Assembly: GCA_007131625.1 (NCBI GenBank)
Contig: SLQC01000303.1
Span: 1 to 10,644, forward strand
DNA: 10,644 nucleotides
Direction: 5' to 3'
Source of the DNA: Balneolales bacterium
GTDB taxonomy: Bacteria > Bacteroidota > Rhodothermia > Balneolales > Natronogracilivirgulaceae
Shown: in pieces, positions 1-7,885 of the stretch
Numbering within the stretch: position 1 is the first letter of the stretch
How the letters are laid out: every line of letters begins with the position of its first letter
Position numbers and translations under genes: made by a program
Notes under the pieces: model-generated
Seen by the model: only the letters and a program-made list of their open reading frames with translations
Database searches by the model: none
What the model was told of the DNA's origin: nothing

Positions 1-405
1 AATCGACCGGAAATTCAATAAGAAAACAAAAAAGAGACCTCCCCTCCAACTGATTAAAGATTTTTTGGTCAAATGAGATGAAGGAGGGGCGGTGAAATTA
101 AAAATCGCTCAATTTAGGTTTTATAAATAATTACCTTATTGATATTCTGTCCATTTCTTAATTTAACAGGATATTCTCGGGGCAACTCCAAAATTTGAAA
201 TGCTTGATAGAATCTGAATTTGTTTGTGGGTTTTCATATTATCCCCTATATCCATTTGGTTGCAATCATCTTTTGAACAAGACAAACATGTACTCACCAC
301 TACGTAAAACCGGCAAGTCATTTCGTCGGCGTGTGTCAGGTAACGGAATCTGTGACGTGACGTAGAGCGAGTAGAACTAATTATCATAACAAAACCGGAC
401 TTACA
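1..405. other. Upstream non-coding region
   Basis: AT-rich sequence without a convincing gene. The one visible structure is an inverted repeat, CCCCTCC at 41-47 and GGAGGGG at 83-89, separated by 35 nt. It could be a weak hairpin at the end of a gene lying before the window, but no T-tract follows. A 74-residue minus-strand open frame at 163-387 has no signal peptide or recognisable motif and reads like chance. The promoter of the gene starting at 406 must lie here, but I found no clear match to the Bacteroidota TAnnTTTG element close to it. Confidence 0.5.
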
Positions 406-1659
406 ATGAAATCGTTGTTATGTATAACCATTGCCGTAACACTGGCTTTTACCTCCTGCACAAATGAAAACCGCCAGCCCGCCGAAGAACTGGAAGGATG
501 GAGACTTGTCGAGAGAGAAGTCCTTGGAGAAAACTTGTATGGCGGTCCCACCCTGCATGGGAATACGATGTACTTTACCTTCATTGAAAATATTCGACAT
601 GGGCACGGTTACGGGGAAAACTTTACGCTGTGGAGACGTGACCTTGGGGAGAACGCATGGGAAAAAAGGCCCCTTTTTCCGGAACATCAACCCGGCATGA
701 GTTCCCTGCTGCCCCTGGATGACAGTGACCTATTGTTTATGTATGTGAACCGTGTCGAAGAGGAAAACCGTCGCGTACATTTGGTTCGTGTTGAAGAAGA
801 TACGGAAATACCGCTGTTCGAATTGGGCCAGGAACGCGAAAGCGGTAATCCTGGAGTACTGAACCCCCGGATGGATCTCATGTCTGACGGCAACTTGCAT
901 CTTTTGATTCCTGACCGGACCGATCGATTTGTCCGACGTTTTATCGTGGATCCTGAAACGGGTCAAGAACAGCGTCTGTCGGACATTGAAACTCCCAGAG
1001 TGGGTGCAAGGATTTACGGCCGCCTGATGGAGAATGACCGGCTGTTGGTTCCGCTTGCTGTTGTCAATGAGCTACTCCTGCTGGTTATAGATCTCACTGA
1101 TCACAGCTATGAAGTTCACAGTTTGGATACTTTTACTTCGAAAAGCAACGAACCCCCGCGAAGTATCTCTATGTATCGCCTTGAAAATCCCGATCAATAC
1201 CTGGTGTCCTATTTTCGTCCTGCCGCTTTTTCGGACCGTTCCGGGCGCCAGGGAGAACGTACCGGTCTGGTCGGTGAAGTCGTGTTAAGGGTACTGGAGA
1301 CCGATTCCTTCGAAACCGTAGAAAGTACGGTGATAGCCGGTTTTACCCCGGAAAAGGCCTCAACACATAATGTGCCGAGAACTCAGGTGGGTCCTCGTGA
1401 TTTTCTCTTCGCTTTTACCACTGTTGATCGAATCCATGTGCGCCACCTCACCGGCCGATACGAAAACTACACCGGTGCCTCCATGAGTCGCTGGCACATC
1501 CGTGCCGACGGCACGCCGGAGATAATATTTGAAGAGGATCTCTCCCCGTTTTATTCCGCAAGTCTGCAGACTATGGATGACGGGAAAATACTCTTCACGT
1601 ACAAAGACGCCACTTCCGGCGCGTCGAGAATACTCGACCTGATGGAACTCGTCGACTGA
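406..1659 (+). CDS. Predicted lipoprotein of unknown function
   Basis: I do not recognise the family. The 417-residue product starts with a short basic end and a hydrophobic segment (residues 3-15) leading to F-T-S-C, with Cys18 as the likely lipidated residue. It is therefore probably a lipoprotein, placed in the inner or outer membrane and exposed to the periplasm or surface. The rest is soluble and rich in beta-type sequence: alternating hydrophobic stretches with W-R and L-x-L-x-x-D patterns, many acidic residues and no further membrane segment. This composition suits a beta-propeller or similar all-beta fold, but that is inference and no catalytic motif is visible. The ATG is supported by the signal peptide directly behind it; no strong ribosome binding site precedes it. 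It is transcribed alone and converges on the minus-strand CotH gene 370 bp away. Its last codons are partly repeated just downstream. Confidence 0.85.
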   Translation: MKSLLCITIAVTLAFTSCTNENRQPAEELEGWRLVEREVLGENLYGGPTLHGNTMYFTFIENIRHGHGYGENFTLWRRDLGENAWEKRPLFPEHQPGMSSLLPLDDSDLLFMYVNRVEEENRRVHLVRVEEDTEIPLFELGQERESGNPGVLNPRMDLMSDGNLHLLIPDRTDRFVRRFIVDPETGQEQRLSDIETPRVGARIYGRLMENDRLLVPLAVVNELLLLVIDLTDHSYEVHSLDTFTSKSNEPPRSISMYRLENPDQYLVSYFRPAAFSDRSGRQGERTGLVGEVVLRVLETDSFETVESTVIAGFTPEKASTHNVPRTQVGPRDFLFAFTTVDRIHVRHLTGRYENYTGASMSRWHIRADGTPEIIFEEDLSPFYSASLQTMDDGKILFTYKDATSGASRILDLMELVD

Positions 1660-1746
1660 TGATTAGCGATTGCAAAATCCCCGAAATGATGGGGCCTGCT
1701 GCCGGAGATGGAACTCATCGACCGATGATTACCGACTGATGATTAT
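1641..1746 (+). repeat. Duplicated 3' end of the lipoprotein gene
   Basis: The 32 bases at 1641-1672, covering the last codons, the TGA stop and 13 bases after it, recur at 1707-1738 with 28 of 32 identities. A further partial copy, CGACTGATGATTA, sits at 1733-1745 and matches 1653-1665 exactly. The last two copies form a 14-bp tandem, CGACYGATGATTA plus one base, at 1719-1732 and 1733-1746. This looks like a local duplication of the gene end. The extra copies lie after the stop codon and do not change the protein. Confidence 0.75.
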
Positions 1747-2029
1747 TTCAGGGCGAGACTTTTCTTTGAATCTTGTAACTCATTGAGGACCAATAGAATT
1801 TTGAGTGCAACGGTCAAGTTATGCTAACAAGATATGCTATAAGGAAAGGGTGGTTATCAGGGTAACTTAAAAACCATTGTGTGACCGCTTATATCACAGC
1901 CACCCAATGACTTAAATCCTCCTGTGGTCATATGACAGCTTTTATATGGATTTTGACAAGTAAAGTGTACTCTCCCTTATCGCATTAATCGCTATGGTGA
2001 TAGTTCGGGTTATAAGTTTCAAAATGATA
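1747..2029. other. Non-coding region between convergent genes
   Basis: No gene is visible. The segment 1848-1905 has several complementary stretches: GGGTGG at 1848-1853 with CCACCC at 1900-1905, TGGTT at 1851-1855 with AACCA at 1872-1876 (competing with the outer stem), and TGTGA at 1880-1884 with TCACA at 1894-1898. This could be a transcript-end structure or a small structured RNA. There is no canonical GC hairpin followed by a T-tract for either flanking gene. An 8-bp palindrome, TCATATGA, lies near 1929-1936. Confidence 0.4.
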
Positions 2030-4720
2030 CTATTTGATCAGTGTGATTTTTCGAACAAAGCGCTGTTCATCGGTTTTAAGGACAACGAGATATACACCGG
2101 ATGCCCGGCGGTCCGCATTCCAGGTTAATTGATGCTGTCCCGCTTGATAATTGCCTGATGCCAGCACATCAACCTCTCTACCGACCGTATCGTACACCTT
2201 GAGTCGCAGATGTTGTGTAGTATCAAGGGTAAATGGAATGACAGTCGTGCTATTAAACGGATTGGGATAGGTTGCAAGCAATTCGGTGGTTGCCGGTATG
2301 TCGGGTTCTGCGGAAGTCACCCCATCATACACTGCCCGAATATGCATGCCCGGCTCGGGATCCACTGTCCACGTTTCATCAATTGAAACTACCTGAGAGT
2401 CAACTTCCCATCTGATAAAAGTGCAGTTTGAATGTGATTCGGCTTTCAGTGTGACCGGATTGCCACTGAAATAGATACCGGTCCATGGAATCATATCCGG
2501 AGATTCAAGGGTGACGGTGTTAATCGTGATATCGCCGCAATTGCCCATCCGGTCGACAGTTACTTCAGCCTCTTCGTCCAGTTCGAAGTAATCCAGAATA
2601 TGTGAGCGGACAAATCCGCTCCGGTCTGAGGCGAAATCACGCATCAGATCAATGTCATCATACCACGACTCTTTTGATGCAATGCCGTTCGGCGGCCGCC
2701 AGCGCAGTATATGCTCATTTATGACCGACTCCATCCGATCCTGCATCGTGTCGATTTCATTGAGTATATTCTTCGCACTAAAACGGGTATTCAGAAAATC
2801 GGCAAACCGGTTGACAAATAATTGCCGCCCTTCAGGATTACGGATCATATGACGGAACTCAAGGTTGAAGTCCTCGGACCTGAAATCCGTGGCGAACGGC
2901 TCGAGATAGTTCGCATCAACCGGTGCGTGGTGGGTCCAGTCGGGACCCCAGTCATTTGGCAGTCCCATCCCGACATCCATATCCCACATATTCCAGCGCC
3001 AGCGGCTGTCATCTCGTGAACTGTCGCGCCAGATGCGCCAGTGATGTATATCCCATCGGCCGAAATAGATATCAGCTATGCGCAGATCAAACAGACTCAT
3101 CGGATCGATGTAGCCAGTGACGGTTTCGAAAAACTCTTCGCCCTGTGGATCTGCCGTGGTGATATAATTCCGGAACTCCTCATAATGTGGATCGTGATTG
3201 TCCTCTGAAAACGCCCAATGGTCCAGTATAGAGACATCCTGTTCATCAACACCGAAACGCCCCTTGACATAGTAGCGATCAAACCGTTCCCGGAAATTCA
3301 TAATGCCCCAATATTCGCCGTTGATGAATACCTGAACGGGTTTATATGCTTCAACATCCACATGTGTACCGGTCATAATTTTGGCCATGAGAGCATCGCG
3401 AAAGTAGGTGTGGATGATATCCTGTCCGGAATTGCGGAGTTTCAGTCGTTTATAACGCTGTTCCTGCCGGTCACTAAAAATCGGATACTCGAAATAACGC
3501 TCCCCGTAATCGGCGCGGGCATAGAGCCGGAAGCTTTTATTGGTGTAGATGAGGGAGGTGTTACCGTGAATTCGCAACCCCAGATCCTGGTCCAGGACAA
3601 GCTCGCCCTCCGGCAGAAAGAGCTGGCCGCGCGCCCGGCGCTCCCATTCGCGTCCGCGCATTGTAAAATTGCCGGATCGTAGCATACCGGATTCATAGTC
3701 AAAATGCTGTCCGGGGACAAAAATCCCCGATTCATAGCTGAAAAGCGCGTCCTCATCGATGACAATGGAGAACAAGGGCAGTTCACGGTAGTTGTCGAAA
3801 TGCGATCCAACAAAATAGGTATGGGTCGCGACCGGACCCAGGCGGCCGTATTTATAGATTGCGGCGCGGATGGTGGTCGCCTTGGCGAGTTCTGTTTCGG
3901 GGGCGACATGCCGCCCCCCGTACGTTGCAGTGATCAAACTCAGATCATTCTCCTCGCCGAAGCGATCGGTGATGGTCAATGGTCCAACATAAGTTCGGGT
4001 GAGAATAGGCCGTTTCTCTTTCTCCAGTTGCTGGTCATAGCGTACATCGTACCAGGTGGTGTCTCTGTTGCCTGGCCGGGGTTCAGAACCGTCGAGTGTA
4101 TAGAGAATGACCGCATCGGGATCACCATTGCCTGGTTCGATACGCAACTCCAGGTCGCCGGCATAAAAGCCGCCTTTCACCGAAAACGAAGGTGGTTCCA
4201 GCAGCTCGTCCCATCCGTCGGCGGCATTCGGCATACCGGGTGTTGGTACTTCAAAAAAGAGCCAGTTATCGGAACCGTCGGGACTTCGTCCGTACGAAAT
4301 ATCACGGGGGATTCTGGTTGACGGCATATAATCGACCGTATTGCCGTCAAAATCGGAGAGCACAATTGGTTCTCCCTCACTGCTGATGCTGAATCCGGTG
4401 TGGAGTGGTTCGCCCGGAGTACGGCGATCCTTTCCGGACGCCCAGACCAGAAGAAACTCGCCAGGATATATGGTGGTATCCGGAAAAACATAACGGAATC
4501 GCCGGTTCATGTCATCATCATCGGACAGTCCCCAACCATTCATAGAGACCGGTTCGCTACCGGCATGAAACAGCTCGATCCAATCTTCATAATCGCCATC
4601 CTCATCGGCCAGTGTTACCCCATTGGACGCCATTACTTCGTTTATTTTGATAGTTTGACCACTGACTACGGCACAGGGCGACAGAAACAAAATGGAAAAA
4701 ATAAAAACAAATCTACACAT
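2030..4720 (-). CDS. Secreted CotH kinase family protein with lamin-tail domain and T9SS sorting domain
   Basis: A large exported multidomain protein of 896 residues. Residues 1-21 form a signal peptide ending V-V-S-G before Gln22. Residues 24-160 resemble a lamin-tail domain (INEVMASN, DWIEL, LSDD). Residues 203-218 carry the YTLDGSEP motif of chitobiase-C-terminal-like domains. Residues about 315-715 are the CotH kinase-like region, with GLRIHGN (381-387), NKSFRLYAR (394-402), the FINGEYWGIMNFRE segment (465-478) and DMD (580-582), the likely metal-binding acidic motif. Residues about 735-805 look like an InlB B-repeat-like domain (YFSGNPVTLKA, FIRW, RAVYDG). The end, from YPNPFNSTTVIPF (818-830) to 896, is a T9SS type A sorting domain. 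CotH proteins are known as secreted protein kinases in spore coats; here the target is unknown. The protein probably acts on or outside the cell surface. The gene lies downstream of the PorZ-like gene with a 400-bp gap, so it may have its own promoter. Domain calls are from motifs, not searches. Confidence 0.92.
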   Translation of the reverse strand: MCRFVFIFSILFLSPCAVVSGQTIKINEVMASNGVTLADEDGDYEDWIELFHAGSEPVSMNGWGLSDDDDMNRRFRYVFPDTTIYPGEFLLVWASGKDRRTPGEPLHTGFSISSEGEPIVLSDFDGNTVDYMPSTRIPRDISYGRSPDGSDNWLFFEVPTPGMPNAADGWDELLEPPSFSVKGGFYAGDLELRIEPGNGDPDAVILYTLDGSEPRPGNRDTTWYDVRYDQQLEKEKRPILTRTYVGPLTITDRFGEENDLSLITATYGGRHVAPETELAKATTIRAAIYKYGRLGPVATHTYFVGSHFDNYRELPLFSIVIDEDALFSYESGIFVPGQHFDYESGMLRSGNFTMRGREWERRARGQLFLPEGELVLDQDLGLRIHGNTSLIYTNKSFRLYARADYGERYFEYPIFSDRQEQRYKRLKLRNSGQDIIHTYFRDALMAKIMTGTHVDVEAYKPVQVFINGEYWGIMNFRERFDRYYVKGRFGVDEQDVSILDHWAFSEDNHDPHYEEFRNYITTADPQGEEFFETVTGYIDPMSLFDLRIADIYFGRWDIHHWRIWRDSSRDDSRWRWNMWDMDVGMGLPNDWGPDWTHHAPVDANYLEPFATDFRSEDFNLEFRHMIRNPEGRQLFVNRFADFLNTRFSAKNILNEIDTMQDRMESVINEHILRWRPPNGIASKESWYDDIDLMRDFASDRSGFVRSHILDYFELDEEAEVTVDRMGNCGDITINTVTLESPDMIPWTGIYFSGNPVTLKAESHSNCTFIRWEVDSQVVSIDETWTVDPEPGMHIRAVYDGVTSAEPDIPATTELLATYPNPFNSTTVIPFTLDTTQHLRLKVYDTVGREVDVLASGNYQAGQHQLTWNADRRASGVYLVVLKTDEQRFVRKITLIK

Positions 4721-4736
4721 TACAAATGTGGGATTT

Positions 4737-4782
4737 CACACGATCAACTTGTCATTATTTCAGATATGTACTGAATCGTGTG
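4737..4782. promoter_or_regulatory. Inverted repeat upstream of the CotH gene
   Basis: CACACGAT at 4737-4744 is perfectly complementary to ATCGTGTG at 4775-4782, separated by 30 nt. It begins 17 bases upstream of the CotH start codon, so it could act as an operator pair or a leader hairpin in the mRNA. No regulator is encoded nearby to match it, and the function is a guess. Confidence 0.3.
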
Positions 4783-4937
4783 TGATTATCAGGTCAAAAA
4801 CTTTTCATGTGTCATGTTACTCATATCATGCACCCTGCTACGCATACAAAATAAATTACTTTTCATTTTAATGGGTTATCTCTTATTTATATTTCCCATT
4901 TCAGCCAGATTCCAACCTTTGTCCAGAGAAAATCTGC

Positions 4938-5141
4938 GTGACTTACATACGCTTTCATACTCATTCTGGTTTTGATTTTGGCATCACCAACATACAGTCC
5001 GGGTGTCGTGTAATCGAAGAAATTGTCAAAGATTCTGACTCTGGCCCAGACGGTGACGGTATTTCTGATATTGTCGAAATGGAAATCGGTACCGACCCGC
5101 ACAATCCGGCGACAGATCACTTTTTACCGGATCACCACTAA
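4938..5141 (+). pseudogene. Probable remnant of a TSP3-type calcium-binding protein gene
   Basis: On the plus strand, the frame starting with GTG at 4938 (open from 4872, after a TAA) encodes at 5031-5117 a segment that fits the thrombospondin type 3 calcium-binding repeat: D-S-D, then DGDGISDIVEMEIGTDP and N-P-A-T-D. Such repeats normally sit in large secreted proteins. Here only about 68 codons remain, with no signal peptide in frame. A hydrophobic, signal-like stretch (LLFILMGYLLFIFPISA) occurs just upstream in another frame, at about 4849-4905, which would fit a frameshifted gene start. The frame ends at 5141, overlapping the 3' end of the convergent PorZ-like gene by 18 bp. It may be a degraded gene or a very short intact one; I favour a remnant. 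The motif match is seen directly and the decay is inferred. Confidence 0.5.
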
Positions 5142-7484
5142 TTTGCCGACCCCCCGTTGATCATTTTGATCATCGACGGATACGACAATATAGACACCGG
5201 TTGCCACACGATCTCCCTTGAAATCCCGAACATCCCATTCCACTCGGCCGCCGCGTGTTTCGAGGCGGCGTACCAGGCGGCCGTCTACAGTCAGGATGCG
5301 GATAGTAGTTTGGGAGGAGAGCCTATCAATAACCACACGTTCGTTATTCTCCCGATTATATGAAAACGGATTGGGATAAATAAACAGATCGTCCATTTCA
5401 GCCACACTGCCGCGAACGACATCGATATAGCTCACCAGTCCGAGATCAGTTGCAATAAATACCTCTCCGGTCACATCGTCATATGCGATCGAATTAATCG
5501 AATTGGAAATGAGCGGACTGTTTTCCGTAGTGAAGTTGTTCAAAGCACGGTGCCGGCCTCCTTCATCCTCAACCAACCAGACCCCTTCACCATCGGTTCC
5601 GATCCATTTCTGGTTGGCGGAGTTAACGACAATACTGGTGATATTGGCGGTTCTGAGAAGGTACGGTGAATCAGCGGTTTCATCCGCATTGATAATCAGA
5701 CTGGCCTGCCGATCACTCGATGCACCGTCTATAACACGCTGCGGAAATGGAAACCGTGCCACACCTCGCTCTGTTCCAATCCATATTTCTCCCCTCCGGT
5801 CCTGAACTACAGTATTCACTTTGTTATTAGGAAGATTACCACTGCCGGTCCCTTCCTGCAGGATCACGCCGACATCTATATCATCTCCGTTCATCCTTTT
5901 CACAGCCAGGCCATGTCCAATATCACGATCGTCTCGCAACGTTACCCAGATCTGGTCGTGTGAATCCACCATTACGTGTTCGTAAGAGGTTGACCCGAAA
6001 AGTCCTTGTAAACGCGGAAAAGCAGTCCAGTTTTCGGAATCCGGTTCAAACCGGTAAAGCGGATTTCTCAGATTACCGCGACTGACTACCCACAGATTTT
6101 CGTGCCTGTCAGCCGCAAGTCCACTCACAACAATGAATCTGGAAGCATCCTGTATTCCTTCAATAAGCGAGTTAGTAGTGTCCCAGATTGTGATCTCGTC
6201 GGTTTCACGATGATGCTGCGCCAGTCCCCGTCCCCATGAGCCGAAATAGAAATACTCGGAAGTATTGGTCGAGGTAAACACGCTGTTGAAATTATACTGC
6301 TGCAACAGAGGATGCGTGAAATTATTGAAATTGTACCATTCACCGTCACGGAAAAGATAATAGCCGGTTTGACTGGTGCCGATACCCCGTCGTCCCCAAG
6401 CATCATTGGAGCCTGAGGCCATGATACCATCCCGGACATTGACCTGAGAAAAACTGTTCATATAAGGACCGGACGGCAAATACCGGTCGACCACCTCTCC
6501 ACCCGGAAGGTTTTTGATGGTAACACCGAAATTCGTCGTTCCCAAATAGATTTGGTTGTTATCCGCATCATCCACATTCAGCCAAATCGTATTGACGGGA
6601 TGTCCTTCAGTAACCGGAAATGTTTGCAATCCGGTATCCGCATTCCAGAGCATTACCATATCGTCGTCCCAGGCAGCCAGATATGTTCCGTTTCGGGAAA
6701 CCCTTACATTTTTAAAATCCGCGCCCTGAAAATAGTCGATTTCAGACCATTCGTTTCCTTCAAAGCGAAGCATTTTGTCATTTGTCAATGCGTGAATGGC
6801 TCCATCAAAAAGTATCAGGGTCGACACAGTACCGTCAAATCCATCATCCGATCCATAGGAAGTCCAATTATCGGGTACGACCAGGTCGTCGGCACCGATA
6901 TTGGAAACGGCGACGCCCAATGATGTGGCCGCAAAAATACGATCGCCATCGACCACCACGTCATTCACACGGGAACCGCTGGGAAATTCTCCAAGATTGG
7001 AATATGTGTCGATAGTAATTTCCCGTTCCGGTTCAAAAAGTACCAGTCCGAAATCGGTTATAACAAGGACATTATCGCCAACCATGGTAAAACCGTTGAT
7101 ACCTCGCGGACTGAAACGCGTAGCCCTCGAAATATCGGAAAATCGCCGAAAAGTATCCGAATGACGGTCGAAGAATTCGAAGGTTCCATCGCTATAACCG
7201 AGCCAAAACAGATCATTTTCGGGATTATAGGCAACGGACCCCGGGTTGATCCGGTACATTCCTTCGGTAGGGGTTAATGACTGGATGATCTCTCCTTCCT
7301 CCACAATAAAAATCCCTCCGTCAGTCGCCACCCAGATCAGGCCGTCTTCCTGCTGGTAGATATCAAAAACGGTTGACTGGGAAGTATAGGACTTCCACGT
7401 TCCGACGGGTTGTGCGTCAATAGTTGCAACCAAACCTGTCAACATCAACAGAACGGCGGGTAGCAGATACTGAATATTTTTCAT
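5124..7484 (-). CDS. porZ: PorZ-like T9SS component, beta-propeller protein with C-terminal sorting domain
   Basis: A 786-residue exported protein if started at the ATG at 7484. The in-frame ATG at 7508 adds eight residues (MLESKINQ) before the signal peptide; I prefer the inner one because M-K-N-I-Q followed by a hydrophobic run to I-D-A (22-24) is a standard signal peptide. The mature start (VGTWKSYTSQ) and repeated WVATDGGIF-, WIGTERGVARF- and WIGTDGEGVW-type blades match PorZ and related two-component-regulator propellers. The domain order fits two beta-propellers followed by a T9SS-type C-terminal domain from YPNPFS (residue 703) to the end. In Porphyromonas gingivalis, PorZ is a similar-sized surface protein of the attachment complex that helps deliver A-LPS to T9SS cargo; here this role is inferred from similarity. 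A cargo protein with the same blades is the alternative. The gene lies upstream of the CotH gene on the same strand but is separated by about 400 bp. Confidence 0.8.
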   Translation of the reverse strand: MKNIQYLLPAVLLMLTGLVATIDAQPVGTWKSYTSQSTVFDIYQQEDGLIWVATDGGIFIVEEGEIIQSLTPTEGMYRINPGSVAYNPENDLFWLGYSDGTFEFFDRHSDTFRRFSDISRATRFSPRGINGFTMVGDNVLVITDFGLVLFEPEREITIDTYSNLGEFPSGSRVNDVVVDGDRIFAATSLGVAVSNIGADDLVVPDNWTSYGSDDGFDGTVSTLILFDGAIHALTNDKMLRFEGNEWSEIDYFQGADFKNVRVSRNGTYLAAWDDDMVMLWNADTGLQTFPVTEGHPVNTIWLNVDDADNNQIYLGTTNFGVTIKNLPGGEVVDRYLPSGPYMNSFSQVNVRDGIMASGSNDAWGRRGIGTSQTGYYLFRDGEWYNFNNFTHPLLQQYNFNSVFTSTNTSEYFYFGSWGRGLAQHHRETDEITIWDTTNSLIEGIQDASRFIVVSGLAADRHENLWVVSRGNLRNPLYRFEPDSENWTAFPRLQGLFGSTSYEHVMVDSHDQIWVTLRDDRDIGHGLAVKRMNGDDIDVGVILQEGTGSGNLPNNKVNTVVQDRRGEIWIGTERGVARFPFPQRVIDGASSDRQASLIINADETADSPYLLRTANITSIVVNSANQKWIGTDGEGVWLVEDEGGRHRALNNFTTENSPLISNSINSIAYDDVTGEVFIATDLGLVSYIDVVRGSVAEMDDLFIYPNPFSYNRENNERVVIDRLSSQTTIRILTVDGRLVRRLETRGGRVEWDVRDFKGDRVATGVYIVVSVDDQNDQRGVGKLVVIR

Positions 7485-7609
7485 CTGATTAATTTTTGAT
7501 TCAAGCAAACTGATATAGCATCCATATTAAACAAGCGTCTGTATGGCAAAGGCAATGGACATGGATGATTCATGTATTATTTTTGATAAAAAAGGTCACC
7601 TAGAACACC

Positions 7610-7624
7610 AATAACGGGATTAAT
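7610..7624 (+). repeat. 15-bp direct repeat, left copy
   Basis: AATAACGGGATTAAT, identical to the copy at 7810-7824. The two copies are exactly 200 bp apart and bracket the 22-bp tandem array. The match stops at both ends (C and A before, C and A after). Confidence 0.85.
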
Positions 7625-7634
7625 CATGCTCCTG

Positions 7635-7750
7635 TGTGCTGGAAAAGGCGGTCGCGGGTGTCGGAAACGGCAGTCGGAGGTGTTGGAAACGGCGGACATG
7701 GGTGTTGGAAACGGCGGACATGGGTGTTGGAAACGGCGGACATGGGTGTT
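7635..7750 (+). repeat. 22-bp tandem repeat array, about five units
   Basis: Three identical 22-bp units lie at 7679-7700, 7701-7722 and 7723-7744. Each has a 15-nt core GGTGTTGGAAACGGC and a 7-nt tail GGACATG. A fourth, divergent unit at 7657-7678 keeps the core (GGTGTCGGAAACGGC) but has the tail AGTCGGA. A fifth, weaker unit at 7635-7656 has the tail GGTCGCG. A 6-base stub, GGTGTT, ends the array at 7745-7750. A 22-bp period is not a multiple of three and there are no spacers, so it is neither a coding repeat nor a CRISPR array. It is GC-rich within AT-rich surroundings. The identical copies on the right suggest recent slippage expansion. Confidence 0.9.
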
Positions 7751-7809
7751 TCATATATAAACTGAGGTAGACGTGCCGGCAGGTCAGGCAGTATGTCTGA
7801 ACTGGTTAA

Positions 7810-7824
7810 AATAACGGGATTAAT
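7810..7824 (+). repeat. 15-bp direct repeat, right copy
   Basis: AATAACGGGATTAAT, the partner of 7610-7624. No terminal inverted repeats or transposase are seen between the copies, so a transposon origin is not supported. Confidence 0.85.
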
Positions 7825-7852
7825 ATAAAAATCATTGTTACAAGTTGCGTTT

Positions 7853-7885
7853 TGTCAAATAAGAAGTCTTGATTGTGATTTGACA
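7853..7885. promoter_or_regulatory. Inverted repeat upstream of the hydrolase gene
   Basis: TGTCAAAT at 7853-7860 pairs perfectly with ATTTGACA at 7878-7885 across a 17-nt loop that itself contains AAGA-AG-TCTT. It lies 171 bp before the hydrolase start and could be an operator or a hairpin. No bound regulator is suggested by the neighbouring genes. Confidence 0.3.

Noticed and set aside
163..387. 74-residue minus-strand frame upstream of the lipoprotein.
   Set aside because: No motif, no signal peptide and an ordinary chance length for this composition.
1880..1898. CRP/FNR-like site (TGTGA...TCACA).
   Set aside because: The half-sites are 9 nt apart instead of 6 and lie between convergent gene ends, where no promoter is expected.
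3704..4321. 205-residue plus-strand frame inside the CotH gene.
   Set aside because: It lies opposite a gene whose product has clear domains throughout; it is an antisense shadow. The frames at 3218-3682 (+) and 3442-3909 (-) are rejected for the same reason.
4887..5120. 77-residue minus-strand frame starting 4 bp after the PorZ-like stop codon.
   Set aside because: Its position would suit an operon, but it is antisense to the TSP3 motif, has a GTG start, and shows no signal peptide or known motif. The plus-strand motif explains the open frame better.
7635..7750. CRISPR array.
   Set aside because: The 22-bp units are directly adjacent with no unique spacers, and there are no cas genes.
7610..7824. 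Insertion sequence with 15-bp target duplication.
   Set aside because: The segment between the copies has no terminal inverted repeats and no transposase, and 15 bp is longer than usual target duplications.
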